A DNA stretch of 64,000 nt from Dyadobacter subterraneus (GCF_015221875.1 NZ_JACYGY010000001.1:2480001-2544000); one strand, 5' to 3'; shown: positions 1-9,866, counted from the stretch's first letter. The notes: generated by a model from the sequence alone, not told the origin. Made by a program: numbers and translations.

Positions 1-2091
1 ACCTGGAACAACAAACACGTTCTTTCTCATGGAGAAAAAAAACTGGCGAAAAACGGACCTTATATAGAACCGGAAGCGCCGGAAATGCTGACGGTAAAAA
101 TGCTCAACGGAAGTATGTCCGGTTTAAATGATCCACATTCAATTTTACTTTCGGAATCAACTGCAAAAGCATTTTTCGGAGACAAAGATCCGGTTGACCA
201 GCTTATGAAAATAGACAATCGGCTGGATGTAAAAGTGACTGGCGTGTATGAAGATCTTCCGCACAATTCTACATTCCGCGGGATGCAATTCATGGCGCCT
301 TGGAGTCTGTACGAAATCGATTCTCCATGGATGAAAACAAATGATGATCCTTGGCGGTCAAATAGTTACCAAACATTTGTACAGCTGAATAATAATGCTG
401 ATATCGAAAAAGTGTCGGCTAAAATTAAGGATATCAAAGTAAAAAATATCCATCCCGAACAGCTGAAATACAAGCCGGAAGTTTTTCTTAATCCAATGAA
501 AGAATGGCATTTGTATTCGGAATTTAAGGACGGAAAGCGGGTTGGCGGCTTGATAGAATTTGTCTGGCTTTTTGGAATCATCGGTTCATTTGTACTGCTT
601 CTGGCCTGCATTAATTTCATGAATCTGAGTACTGCACGTTCTGAAAAAAGAGCAAAAGAAGTGGGTATCCGCAAGGCAATAGGGTCGGTACGGAAACAAT
701 TGATTTTACAGTTTTTTAGCGAATCGCTGATTGTGGTAGGCTTTGCATTTGTTTTGGCCATGGTGCTGGTTTTGCTGATACTTCCACAGTTCAATGACGT
801 GGCCGACAAAAAGCTTGCAATATTATGGAGCAATCCTCTTTTCTGGCTTGCAGGAATTGGTTTTAGTTTGTTAACTGCCATGATCGCAGGAAGTTATCCG
901 GCACTTTATTTATCCTCTTTTCAGCCGGTAAAAGTTTTAAAAGGTACATTTAAAGCGGGCAGGTTTGCTGCGATTCCACGAAAAGCTTTGGTGGTAGTTC
1001 AATTTACAGTTTCTATTATTTTAATCATCGGAACAACGGTCGTTTTTCGTCAAATCCAATTTGCCAAAAACAGACCGGTAGGGTATGATCGTAATGGTTT
1101 GATAACGATCAGTTTGACTACGCCGGACATTCACAATCATTTTGATGCGGTCAAAGACGAATTGAAAAAATCAGGAGCAATTGCTGAAATAGCCGAATCC
1201 AGCAGTCCTACCACAGAAACCTGGTCGTCCACAAGCGGATTCGCCTGGAAAGGAAAAGATCCGTCACTATCCGTGGATTTCAATTTCAATGAAGTGTCAC
1301 ACGATTATGGCAAAACAGTAGGATGGAAATTTAAAGACGGCAGGGATTTTTCCAAAGAATTTGCCACGGATTCTTCTGCACTGGTCGTCAACGAAGCTGC
1401 TGTTAAATTTATGGGATTGAAAAACCCGGTCGGTGAAATGCTTACCTGGAATGGTACGCCTTACAAAATTATTGGTGTGACTAAAGACATGGTGATCCAG
1501 TCTCCATATGCGCCAACAGTTCCGGTTTTCTACAATTTATCTTCGGGCGAGGGTGGCGTTATCAATATCAAATTAAATCCTCAGACCAACACATCGTCGG
1601 CTTTGGCAACCATTGAGAGTGTCTTCAAAAAGTACGATACTGGTTCTCCATTCGAATACAGCTTTGTTGATGAACAATACGCCACCAAGTTTTTTAATGA
1701 AGAGCGCATCGGAAAACTGACAACATTTTTTGCCATACTTGCCATAATGATCAGCTGTTTAGGAATTTTCGGCCTTGCATCTTTTACGGCTGAACAGCGT
1801 ACCAAGGAAATTGGCGTGCGTAAAGTTCTCGGAGCTTCGGTGGCAAATTTATGGAGAATGCTTTCAACTGATTTTGTCGTACTGGTCATTATTTCCTGCA
1901 TTATTTCCACGCCAATTGCGCTTTATTTTCTGAATGGCTGGCTGCAAAAATATGAGTACCGGACGGAAATTTCCTGGTGGATATTTATTCTCGCCAGTCT
2001 CGGTGCATTAATTATTACACTGATGACAGTAAGTTATCAAGCCATAAGAGCGGCCTTGCTTGATCCGGTAAAAAGTTTGAGAAGTGAATAG
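1..2091 (+). CDS. ABC transporter permease, MacB/FtsX family (5' end outside window)
   Basis: The frame is open from base 1, so the gene starts upstream; the first visible ATG (85) is internal because the residues before it align with residues about 105-130 of the next gene. Visible parts are the end of the periplasmic MacB-PCD domain, a first FtsX unit opening with a membrane segment and the FMNLSTARSEKRAKEVGIRK motif, a second periplasmic domain, and a second FtsX unit with TKEIGVRKVLGAS. It ends in the family tail DPVKSLRSE. These proteins are large inner-membrane permeases with two four-helix FtsX units; MacB relatives couple a cytoplasmic ATPase to periplasmic substrate movement. No ATPase gene is in view. 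It is the first of three tandem paralogues and is closer to the second than to the third. Substrate unknown. Confidence 0.93.
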   Translation, partial: TWNNKHVLSHGEKKLAKNGPYIEPEAPEMLTVKMLNGSMSGLNDPHSILLSESTAKAFFGDKDPVDQLMKIDNRLDVKVTGVYEDLPHNSTFRGMQFMAPWSLYEIDSPWMKTNDDPWRSNSYQTFVQLNNNADIEKVSAKIKDIKVKNIHPEQLKYKPEVFLNPMKEWHLYSEFKDGKRVGGLIEFVWLFGIIGSFVLLLACINFMNLSTARSEKRAKEVGIRKAIGSVRKQLILQFFSESLIVVGFAFVLAMVLVLLILPQFNDVADKKLAILWSNPLFWLAGIGFSLLTAMIAGSYPALYLSSFQPVKVLKGTFKAGRFAAIPRKALVVVQFTVSIILIIGTTVVFRQIQFAKNRPVGYDRNGLITISLTTPDIHNHFDAVKDELKKSGAIAEIAESSSPTTETWSSTSGFAWKGKDPSLSVDFNFNEVSHDYGKTVGWKFKDGRDFSKEFATDSSALVVNEAAVKFMGLKNPVGEMLTWNGTPYKIIGVTKDMVIQSPYAPTVPVFYNLSSGEGGVINIKLNPQTNTSSALATIESVFKKYDTGSPFEYSFVDEQYATKFFNEERIGKLTTFFAILAIMISCLGIFGLASFTAEQRTKEIGVRKVLGASVANLWRMLSTDFVVLVIISCIISTPIALYFLNGWLQKYEYRTEISWWIFILASLGALIITLMTVSYQAIRAALLDPVKSLRSE

Positions 2092-2151
2092 GAAAAATTT
2101 ATTATTAACGCGCTATTAGCTAAACACTAATGCCTAACCGCCAACCGCCAG

Positions 2152-4593
2152 ATGCTAAAAAACTATTTTAAAATTGCTTTTAGAAATCTTGTGAAAAACA
2201 GGATTTATTCTGTGATCAACATTGGCGGACTGGCTGTTGGCATGTCCGTAGCTATGCTAATCGGCTTATGGATTTATGATGAATTGTCCTTCAATAAATC
2301 CCATGAAAACTACGACAGGATCGGTCAGATTTATGTGAATCAAAATTTTGGCGGGGAGAAAAGCACCTGGTCTTATCTTCCGTATCCGTATATCAACGAG
2401 CTCAAATCGAACTACAAAAGCAATTTCAAGCATATTGTAGTTTCCACAAATCCCGGTGAAAATATACTAACCGCGGGAGAAAATAAACTATCCCGAAATG
2501 GAATGTTTATTGAACCGGATGCTCCTGAAATGTTCTCTTTTAAAATGCTGAAAGGTACTTGGAAAGGATTATCTGATCCGCAGTCGATCATGCTTTCTGC
2601 TTCGGCCGCCAAGGCGTTGTTTGGTAATGCTGATCCCATGGATAAACCGCTTAAAATCAGCACGGACAGAAATGTGAAAGTTACCGGCATTTATGAGGAT
2701 TTTCCTAAAAATTCCCAGTTTTCGGGTGTCGATTTCTTTTCTTCCTGGGATTATTTTGTGGCTACTAATGCTTACATGAAACAGAAGAAATGGGATAATC
2801 ACGCTGTGGCCATTTTTGTAGAGATTAAACCTGAAATCAGTTTTGCACAAGCGAGTGCGAGTATAAAAAACTCGGAACTGGATGTGATCAAACACTTGGA
2901 TGGTATGAAAGAGGAGGCAGCTACCCATCCGCAAATGTGGATTCATCCTATGAAAAACTGGCATCTATATTCTGATTTCAAAAACGGTGTTGCTGATAGC
3001 GGACCGGTGGAATATATCTGGATGCTAGGTCTGATTGGTTTTTTTGTGATTTTTCTGGCCTGTATTAACTTCATCAATCTTAGCACCGCCCGTTCAGAAA
3101 AACGTGCAAAGGAAGTCGGTATCCGAAAAGCGGTTGGCTCACTGAGAAGTCAGTTGATCGGACAATTTTTTACGGAATCATTTCTTGTTGTTATTCTTTC
3201 ATTTTTCGTGGCGCTTTGTGTTACGGCAGCTTCTTTGACCTGGTTCAATAATCTTTCAGCCAAACAGATGATTATCCCATGGGGAAATCTCTATTTCTGG
3301 TTATTCAGTCTTGGTTTTATATGGGTTACAGGACTTTTGGCCGGAAGTTATCCGGCACTATACCTGACGTCTTTTCAGCCTGTTAAAGTATTAAAAGGCT
3401 CGTGGTCACTTCGTATTCAGGGAGGATTATTAGCCGCATTGCCCAGGAAAGTTTTGGTTGTGACTCAATTTGTGGTATCCATCACATTGATAATCTGTAC
3501 GATAGTAATTTATAGCCAGATTCAGTTTGCTAAAAATCGCCCGGTTGGTTATTCTCGTGAAGGGTTGCTAATGGTTGAAATGAAATCGGGCGATTTTTAT
3601 GGAAAAACAAATCTTCTACGAACTGAGTTGAAAAATACAGGCGTCGTGACAGAAATCGCAGAATCTCAAAGTCCGATTACAGGCGTTTGGTCAGAAAACG
3701 GAGGGTTCAGATCCAATGGAAAATTTATCAGTGAAAAGGAAGCATTTGCAACTTTAAGTGTCAGCACAGAATACGCCAAAACAGTTGGCTGGCAATTTGT
3801 CGAAGGGCGAAATTTCTCAAAAGAACTTGCCTCCGATACTGCCGGTTTTATTATCAATGAAACGGCTGCAAGACTATTAAAGCTGGCAAATAAATCTGTT
3901 GAAAGCCCTGTGGGAGAAATCATTAGCTGGCAAAGTTCATGGATGACCAACAATATTGAAAAGCAATTTAAAGTGCTGGGCGTAGTGAAAGACATGGTAA
4001 TGATCTCACCATTTGAAAATATTAAACCCACTGTATTTTTTCTTTTTGGCGCTCCAAACTGGATCAACATCTGCATTGACCCAAATGTTAGTACCAGTGT
4101 AGCTTTGCCCAAAATTGAAGCTGTTTTCAAACAGCTGGTTCCGACAGCTCCGTTTGATTATAAATTCGCTGATCAGGAATATGCCGTCAAATTTGCCGGA
4201 GAGGAAAGGATGAGCAAACTCGCTACTTTATTCGCTTCAATAGCCATTTTTATCAGTTGTCTTGGTTTGTTTGGCCTCGCATCTTTTGTCGCTGAACAAA
4301 GAACGAAAGAAATCGGGATCAGAAAAGTTTTGGGTGCAACAGTCGCTAATCTCTGGAAAATGTTGTCCCAGGATTTTGTGTTGCTTGTCGTCATAGCCTT
4401 TCTGATTTCCGGACCTGCCTCCTGGTATTTTATGAATAAATGGCTGATGAAATACAATTATCACACTGAAATTTCCTGGTGGATTTTTGCCGTAACAGCC
4501 ATCGGAGCTTTATTGATTACTTTAATTACGGTCAGTTCTCAGGCAATAAAAGCAGCGTTGATGAATCCGGTAAAAAGCTTGAAGAGTGAATAG
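2152..4593 (+). CDS. ABC transporter permease, MacB/FtsX family (tandem paralogue 2)
   Basis: This is a complete 813-residue member of the duplicated-FtsX permease family. It begins with the typical MLKNYFKIAFRNL amphipathic start and a membrane helix (about residues 20-45), followed by a periplasmic MacB-PCD domain. A first FtsX block with FINLSTARSEKRAKEVGIRK lies at about 300-330, with helices to about 420. A second periplasmic domain precedes the last FtsX unit with TKEIGIRKVLGAT at about 715. The C-terminus MNPVKSLKSE matches its neighbours. It lies 60 bp after paralogue 1 and 53 bp before paralogue 3, so the three are probably one transcript. The ATG at 2152 is preceded by a short spacer that is also present before paralogue 3. 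No ATPase partner is nearby. Confidence 0.94.
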   Translation: MLKNYFKIAFRNLVKNRIYSVINIGGLAVGMSVAMLIGLWIYDELSFNKSHENYDRIGQIYVNQNFGGEKSTWSYLPYPYINELKSNYKSNFKHIVVSTNPGENILTAGENKLSRNGMFIEPDAPEMFSFKMLKGTWKGLSDPQSIMLSASAAKALFGNADPMDKPLKISTDRNVKVTGIYEDFPKNSQFSGVDFFSSWDYFVATNAYMKQKKWDNHAVAIFVEIKPEISFAQASASIKNSELDVIKHLDGMKEEAATHPQMWIHPMKNWHLYSDFKNGVADSGPVEYIWMLGLIGFFVIFLACINFINLSTARSEKRAKEVGIRKAVGSLRSQLIGQFFTESFLVVILSFFVALCVTAASLTWFNNLSAKQMIIPWGNLYFWLFSLGFIWVTGLLAGSYPALYLTSFQPVKVLKGSWSLRIQGGLLAALPRKVLVVTQFVVSITLIICTIVIYSQIQFAKNRPVGYSREGLLMVEMKSGDFYGKTNLLRTELKNTGVVTEIAESQSPITGVWSENGGFRSNGKFISEKEAFATLSVSTEYAKTVGWQFVEGRNFSKELASDTAGFIINETAARLLKLANKSVESPVGEIISWQSSWMTNNIEKQFKVLGVVKDMVMISPFENIKPTVFFLFGAPNWINICIDPNVSTSVALPKIEAVFKQLVPTAPFDYKFADQEYAVKFAGEERMSKLATLFASIAIFISCLGLFGLASFVAEQRTKEIGIRKVLGATVANLWKMLSQDFVLLVVIAFLISGPASWYFMNKWLMKYNYHTEISWWIFAVTAIGALLITLITVSSQAIKAALMNPVKSLKSE

Positions 4594-4646
4594 AAATAAT
4601 TAAAGGAATATTCCTAATGTACTATTAGCCAAACACTAACCACCAA

Positions 4647-7025
4647 ATGCTTAAAAACTATTTCAAAATCGCCTGGCGAAATCTTTTGAAAGAGCGCCAG
4701 TTTACGCTGTTGAATCTGGTTGGTTTGTCAACCGGACTTGCCTGTACGCTGCTGATTTACTTGTGGGTCAACGACGAGTTGCATGTTGACAAAGTCAATG
4801 AAAAGGATAGCCAGTTATTTCAGGTTATGGCTAATTATTCAAACGACGACGGTATCAAAACCAGCAGCAATACACCCGGTTTACTGGCAAATGCGCTGGC
4901 ATCAGAAATGCCGGAAGTTGAAAAGTCCGCCACGGTTGTCCCGGCTTCCTGGTTTTCAAATAAGGGCGTTATCACTTTCAATGAAACGCATTTGAAAGCG
5001 GGTGGGCAGTTTATAAGCAAGAATTATTTCGACGTTTTTACTTGTCCGTTTGTGTCAGGAGACAAAAATTTGTTGTTTTCAGATCTTCAAACCATTGCTG
5101 TTTCCCAGGATCTGGCGTTGAAACTTTTTCATACTACTAATGAAGTTGTTGGAAAAACAATCAAATGGGATAACGGAGAATTCAGCGGGAACTATGCCAT
5201 TGGCGGCGTATTCAGGAATAATCCTGTTAATGCTACAAATCAGTTTGACGTGCTTTTCAATTTTGATCTTTTTGCTGAAAAACGGGAGGGGATGAAATTC
5301 TGGGGAAACAGTGATCCGAGTACATTTGTCGTTCTGAAAAAAGAAACGAATATCAATCAGTTCAATGCCAAAATCAAAAGTTATCTTACAACAAAGGATA
5401 ACAAATCAACAACGCAATTATTTGCCATCAAATATTCCGACAAATATCTGCACGGACAATTTGAAAATGGTGTGCAATCAGGCGGAAGAATCGCCTATGT
5501 CAGGCTTTTTTCAATTATAGGACTTTTTATTCTGATCATTGCCTGTATCAATTTTATGAATTTGTCGACGGCGAAAGCTTCCGGAAGAATCAAGGAAGTT
5601 GGTATCAAAAAAGTGGTTGGGGCATTAAGAAGCTCACTTATTTTTCAGTATCTGGGTGAGTCGTTATTGATGGCATTTTTATCCCTGATTTTTGCGGTGG
5701 TGTTAGTTCTTTTGTTGCTGCCACAGTTCAATGAAATAACCGGAAAAAATATTCAGATACATCCTAATGCGGTACTGATCCTTACTGTTTTGGCCATTAC
5801 ATTTCTGACAGGACTTATTTCTGGAAGTTACCCCGCATTATATCTTTCAGGTTTTAATCCCGCTGCGGTTCTTAAAGGGAAGCTGAAAACTTCTGTCGGT
5901 GAGCTTTGGGTAAGAAAGGGCCTGGTTGTTTTTCAGTTTGCTGTTTCTGTGATCTTTATCGTTTCTGTTTTGGTCGTTTACAAACAGATTAAATATATCC
6001 AGACCAGAGATTTAGGCTATAATCGAGATAATATTATTCACTTTGAGATCCCTCTGGAAATGGATTCTGTGAAGCTGAAAGCGGCAGAAAGTTTTCTGGG
6101 AGAGATCAAAAATATTCCTGGCGTGATTAATGCTTCCAGTTATTATCACAATCTTACCGGTGCTCACGGCTCGATTTCTGACTTTGATTGGCCGGGAAAA
6201 ACACCTGGCAAAAACATTGATTTTTCGAACCTGGAAGTGGGTTATAATTTTATGGAAACACTCGGCATGCAGCTGAAAGAAGGACGCAGTTTCTCCCAAA
6301 ATCAAAATGCCTATAACGAGATTGTTTTTAACGAAGCCGCTATTAAAAGTATGGGTTTGAAAGATCCAATCGGCAAAACGATCAAATTCTGGGGCAAGGA
6401 AAGACAGATTGTCGGTGTGGTTAAAAATTTCAATTTTGAATCTTTATATGAAACTGTAAAGCCCTGCTTTTTTCAGGTTTATCCGGTCATGCCCAATATT
6501 ATGGTCAAGATAAACGCCGGAGCTGAAAAACAAACCATAGCCCGGATAGAAAAAGTTTTCCAGGAATATAACCACGGACTGGTTTTCGACTACCAGTTTC
6601 TTGACGAAAATTACCGCGCCTTATACGTTTCCGAGCAAAGAATCGGTCTTTTGTCCCAATATTTTGCAGGGCTGGCTATTTTAATTTCTTGTCTGGGTTT
6701 ATTCGGTTTGGCTGCTTTTACAGCCCAAAGACGTCAGAAAGAAATTGGTATCAGAAAAGTAGTTGGCGCTACGGTGGGAAATGTAGCAATGATGCTTTCG
6801 ATGGATTTTCTAAAACTTATTGCCATCGCGATTGTGATCGCGTTTCCGCTGATTGGTTGGGCGATGAGCCAATGGCTGCATGAATTTGCTTACAGTATTG
6901 ATCTGGGAGTCGGCGTTTTCCTTATTACCGGAGGTTCGGTTACCCTGCTTACCTTGTTGACGGTGGGGTATCAGGCTATCAAAGCGGCTTTGACTGATCC
7001 GATCAAATCACTGAAAACGGAGTAA
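4647..7025 (+). CDS. ABC transporter permease, MacB/FtsX family (tandem paralogue 3)
   Basis: A 792-residue permease with the same architecture as its two upstream neighbours: N-terminal helix, MacB-PCD periplasmic domain, FtsX unit with CINFMNLSTAKASGRIKEVG (about 290-310), second periplasmic domain, and second FtsX unit with RRQKEIGIRKVVGAT near residue 700. It is clearly more divergent: STARSEKRAKE is replaced by STAKASGRIKE and the tail is TDPIKSLKTE. This suggests an older duplication or a different partner. It is the last gene of the run; a hairpin followed by T residues lies 18 bp after the stop. Three adjacent paralogues could form hetero-oligomers or handle different substrates, but the sequence does not show which. 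Confidence 0.94.
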   Translation: MLKNYFKIAWRNLLKERQFTLLNLVGLSTGLACTLLIYLWVNDELHVDKVNEKDSQLFQVMANYSNDDGIKTSSNTPGLLANALASEMPEVEKSATVVPASWFSNKGVITFNETHLKAGGQFISKNYFDVFTCPFVSGDKNLLFSDLQTIAVSQDLALKLFHTTNEVVGKTIKWDNGEFSGNYAIGGVFRNNPVNATNQFDVLFNFDLFAEKREGMKFWGNSDPSTFVVLKKETNINQFNAKIKSYLTTKDNKSTTQLFAIKYSDKYLHGQFENGVQSGGRIAYVRLFSIIGLFILIIACINFMNLSTAKASGRIKEVGIKKVVGALRSSLIFQYLGESLLMAFLSLIFAVVLVLLLLPQFNEITGKNIQIHPNAVLILTVLAITFLTGLISGSYPALYLSGFNPAAVLKGKLKTSVGELWVRKGLVVFQFAVSVIFIVSVLVVYKQIKYIQTRDLGYNRDNIIHFEIPLEMDSVKLKAAESFLGEIKNIPGVINASSYYHNLTGAHGSISDFDWPGKTPGKNIDFSNLEVGYNFMETLGMQLKEGRSFSQNQNAYNEIVFNEAAIKSMGLKDPIGKTIKFWGKERQIVGVVKNFNFESLYETVKPCFFQVYPVMPNIMVKINAGAEKQTIARIEKVFQEYNHGLVFDYQFLDENYRALYVSEQRIGLLSQYFAGLAILISCLGLFGLAAFTAQRRQKEIGIRKVVGATVGNVAMMLSMDFLKLIAIAIVIAFPLIGWAMSQWLHEFAYSIDLGVGVFLITGGSVTLLTLLTVGYQAIKAALTDPIKSLKTE

Positions 7026-7042
7026 TACTGTTTTATACAATC

Positions 7043-7080
7043 GCCGGGATAAATGATCTTCATTTGTTCCGGCTTTTATT
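7043..7080 (+). terminator. Rho-independent terminator after the permease run
   Basis: Arms GCCGG (7043-7047) and CCGGC (7069-7073) extend inward through AAATG/CATTT and are followed by TTTTATTT. It sits just after the stop of the third permease gene, before the 170-bp AT-rich spacer that leads to the acetyltransferase gene. Confidence 0.7.
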
Positions 7081-7249
7081 TAGTCTTTCATATTGATAAA
7101 GGTCTATCAAATTGAAAGGGTTATCGGGTTTATTTTTTCTTAAATTTTGTACAAAACGTTGATTTATAAATAATTAAATCTGATTTGATCTTTTGGTATA
7201 AGATTAGGATAAACTGTTTTTTTATAAAATAAATATTAACAGTTTAATC

Positions 7250-8197
7250 ATGATATCGCAGTACGAAGGCACAAAACTTATTGAATCTGAGTTTCCGCAG
7301 TTGACCCGTTTATACAAAAGAAGTTCTCTCTCTACTGATATTTTCAAAGCAGTCCAGCGCCTTCTGGATTTCTCAAAAGAAGCGGTTCTGGATTACAATC
7401 TAAGTTTGTCGCAAAAGTGTTTTTCCCTGGCCAAACATTTATATAATCAGGGTGATATTATCATTCGAAATGCCATCGAAAAAAGCTTTATCACTTCATT
7501 TTCCACATTTTTTCAAAAAGATGAATTAGAAAAAAAACGATTAAAATTTTTCATACCAGATGATTTTTATGCGATTTATCTGAAAGAACTGGAACATATT
7601 CCCGTGCCAGCAAAACCCGTTGAAATACCGGAGCCGGATCTTTTCAGGGATATAACAGTCAGATTGGCCACTTGTGAAGACGCGGTTTATGCCAAACAAA
7701 TCACAGATGAAATGGAATCCTCGGCGCTTTCACGCGGCTGTGGAATTTCAAAAAGATCACCTTCTTCAATCATCAAAAAAATGAAAGAAGGAAAAGCGGT
7801 TATCGCATTAACTTCAAAAAATGAATGGGTCGGATTTTCTTATATCGAAGTGTGGCAAAACAGAGAATTCGTTTCCAATTCCGGTCTGATCGTTTCGCCT
7901 GCTTACCGTAAATGCGGGATTGCAAAAGCGATAAAGGAAAAAATCTTTGATCTGTCCCGTCAGCGTTTTCCCAATGCAAAGGTTTTCAGTATCACAACAG
8001 GGCTTGCCGTCATGAAAATGAATGCCAAACTAGGTTTTGAAACCGTAACTTTCAATGAAATTACCAAAGAAAAGAAATTCTGGGAAGGATGTAAAAGCTG
8101 CGTAAACTACCAGACTTTGAAAAGTAAAGATTGTAAAAACTGTTTTTGCACAGCCATGTTATTCACGCCTGAAAATCTAAAAACCGGGGAGAATTAA
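7250..8197 (+). CDS. DUF7674-like domain fused to GNAT N-acetyltransferase with Cys-rich tail
   Basis: A 315-residue protein of two parts. Residues about 1-120 (helical, with LAKHLYNQGDIIIRNAIEKSF and a DDFYAIYLKEL end) resemble the small DUF7674 family. Residues about 135-275 are a GNAT fold, with the acetyl-CoA-binding region near GLIVSPAYRKCGIAKAI. The C-terminal part has FWEGCKSCVNYQT followed by DCKNCFCTAML. This Cys-rich ending is familiar from the GNAT enzyme beside argG in Bacteroidota arginine operons, which is thought to act as an N-acetylglutamate synthase. Here there are no arg genes nearby and an extra N-terminal domain is present, so the substrate may differ. It is monocistronic between an upstream terminator and a hairpin overlapping its own stop. 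The GNAT call is firm; the DUF7674 call and any substrate are inference. Confidence 0.8.
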   Translation: MISQYEGTKLIESEFPQLTRLYKRSSLSTDIFKAVQRLLDFSKEAVLDYNLSLSQKCFSLAKHLYNQGDIIIRNAIEKSFITSFSTFFQKDELEKKRLKFFIPDDFYAIYLKELEHIPVPAKPVEIPEPDLFRDITVRLATCEDAVYAKQITDEMESSALSRGCGISKRSPSSIIKKMKEGKAVIALTSKNEWVGFSYIEVWQNREFVSNSGLIVSPAYRKCGIAKAIKEKIFDLSRQRFPNAKVFSITTGLAVMKMNAKLGFETVTFNEITKEKKFWEGCKSCVNYQTLKSKDCKNCFCTAMLFTPENLKTGEN

Positions 8198-8214
8198 TTA
8201 TAATTTTCCCGGTT
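8182..8214 (+). terminator. Hairpin overlapping the GNAT stop codon
   Basis: AACCGGG (8182-8188) pairs with CCCGGTT (8208-8214), with AATTA/TAATT inside. The stop codon of the GNAT gene lies in the hairpin. No long T-run follows, so efficiency is uncertain. Confidence 0.5.
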
Positions 8215-8506
8215 ACTCATACCAACATCGAATCACACCTTTTCAGAGTATTTCATAAAGTATGATTTTGATCCTTTTTTACCAGCAGTTTTATACAGCC
8301 TGGTGACCGGGATTAAACGAAAACTTTCTGGAATACTCCTTTCTTTTATTATCTTCGTCTGTTGCCGGAAACTGTCCCTTTTACTGCGTAAAAATAGGAT
8401 TTTGGCCAAACATCTGTATGAAAATTTCTTTGGAACGATAATTGGGGAAACCCATGCCAAACGGAAAGTTTGATCAGATTATTTTTTAATCAAAATAGAA
8501 TTGATA
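8215..8506. other. Intergenic stretch without a convincing gene
   Basis: AT-rich spacer between the GNAT gene and ndh. One plus-strand frame stays open for roughly 85 codons ending at about 8473 but has no ATG start, and a 75-codon minus-strand frame (8233-8460) resembles nothing I know. I see no hairpin or repeat here; the right part must contain the ndh promoter, but no clear TAnnTTTG element stands out. Confidence 0.4.
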
Positions 8507-9787
8507 ATGAAAGTAGTGATAATAGGCGGCGGTTTTGCAGGAATAAATTTTGCACTTTCCCTGGCCAACCATAACGAGTTTGAAGTAATTCTTGTAGATA
8601 AAAACAACTACAATTTTTTTCCACCGCTAATTTATCAGGTCGCCACCGCTTTTCTGGAACCGTCCAGTATCAGCTATCCTTTCAGGAAATTGTTTTCAGG
8701 AAAAGATAATCTGCATTTCAGGCTTGGAGAGTTGCAAAAGGTAATTCCTGCTGAAAACAAAATTGTACTCGATAATGGCGAGCTGCCATATGATTATCTT
8801 GTTTTTGCTACCGGCGCGGAAACGAATTATTTCGGTATGGAAAACGTGAAGAAAAACGCGATTCCGATGAAAACACTTGACGATGCAATTGAAATGCGTA
8901 ATAAATTATTACAGCAAATGGAAATGGCATCTGTCTGCACTGATCCGGAGGAAACCAAAAAACTGCTGACCATTGTAATCGCTGGCGGCGGACCCACAGG
9001 TGTGGAAGTTTCAGGAATGTTTGCAGAAATGAGAAACGGAATTCTTCGCAAGGAGTATCCTGAACTTGCCGGAAAAGGAAGTGAGATTTATCTGGTGGAT
9101 GGGGGAGAGGCACTTTTGTCGCCAATGAGCTTAAAATCACAGAAAAATACCTACGATGATCTGCGCAGACTTGGTGTGAAAATAAAACTGAATACGCATG
9201 TCAAGGATTACGTGAACGATACTGTCGTATTTGATAACAGTGAGCCGATTGAAACCAAAAACCTGATATGGGCTGCTGGTGTTACCGCAAAAGTTTTTGA
9301 AGGAATTCCAACCGAAAGTTACGGACGAGGCAGGCGCATGATCGTGGATCAGTTCAACAAAGTACAGAGCACCACCAATATTTACGCGATCGGTGATACC
9401 TGCATTCAGATTACAGATCCGCATTTTACAGGCGGGCATCCGCAGGTAGCGCAGGTTGCCATTCAGCAGGGCAAAAAACTTGCCAAAAATTTTAAACGCA
9501 TTGCAGAAGGAAAAGCGCCTGAGCCGTTTGAATATCTGGACAAAGGTTCTATGGCCATTATCGGTAAAAACAAAGCGGTGGTAGATTTGCCAACACCAAA
9601 ACTGCATTTAAAGGGCTTTTTTGCCTGGCTGATCTGGTTGTTTATTCACCTTCTTTCATTGATAACTTACCGGAATCGTATCAGGACTTTTTATAACTGG
9701 ATGATTGCGTATTTTACAAAAGACCAGTCGTTACGGATGATCATAAAGCCTTCCCGGCAAAATAAAAGTCAGGAAGGAATTCAATAG
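8507..9787 (+). CDS. ndh: Type II NADH:quinone oxidoreductase (NDH-2)
   Basis: A 426-residue FAD enzyme that passes electrons from NADH to the quinone pool without pumping protons. The N-terminal FAD-binding Rossmann motif is VVIIGGGFAG (G7-G12). The quinone/flavin-site segment NYNFFPPLIYQVATAFLEP is typical of NDH-2. The second dinucleotide site AGGGPTG (about 159-165) binds NADH, and NIYAIGDTC (D297) contacts FAD. The C-terminal helix GFFAWLIWLFIHLLSLITY followed by basic residues is the usual membrane-association segment. I chose ATG 8507 over an in-frame TTG two codons earlier because it places the Rossmann strand directly at the N-terminus. It is a single gene, followed by a terminator-like hairpin. 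Together with cytochrome bd (46327-48727) it gives a simple non-pumping NADH oxidase route. Confidence 0.92.
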   Translation: MKVVIIGGGFAGINFALSLANHNEFEVILVDKNNYNFFPPLIYQVATAFLEPSSISYPFRKLFSGKDNLHFRLGELQKVIPAENKIVLDNGELPYDYLVFATGAETNYFGMENVKKNAIPMKTLDDAIEMRNKLLQQMEMASVCTDPEETKKLLTIVIAGGGPTGVEVSGMFAEMRNGILRKEYPELAGKGSEIYLVDGGEALLSPMSLKSQKNTYDDLRRLGVKIKLNTHVKDYVNDTVVFDNSEPIETKNLIWAAGVTAKVFEGIPTESYGRGRRMIVDQFNKVQSTTNIYAIGDTCIQITDPHFTGGHPQVAQVAIQQGKKLAKNFKRIAEGKAPEPFEYLDKGSMAIIGKNKAVVDLPTPKLHLKGFFAWLIWLFIHLLSLITYRNRIRTFYNWMIAYFTKDQSLRMIIKPSRQNKSQEGIQ

Positions 9788-9816
9788 CCCGGTTTGTTGT
9801 TCATTTTAATATAGTT

Positions 9817-9866
9817 AAAACGCTGATGTCGGTAAGAATTATTTCTTCGGACGTCTGGCGTTTTTT
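9817..9866 (+). terminator. Terminator-like hairpin after ndh
   Basis: AAAACGC (9817-9823) and GCGTTTTTT (9858-9866) form the outer stem, with GTC/GAC pairing inside. The T-run at the right end fits a rho-independent terminator for ndh. Confidence 0.5.

Noticed and set aside
8233..8460. 75-codon minus-strand gene between the GNAT gene and ndh
   Set aside because: No recognisable domain, no start signals, and basic low-complexity composition; an overlapping plus-strand open stretch is equally unconvincing.
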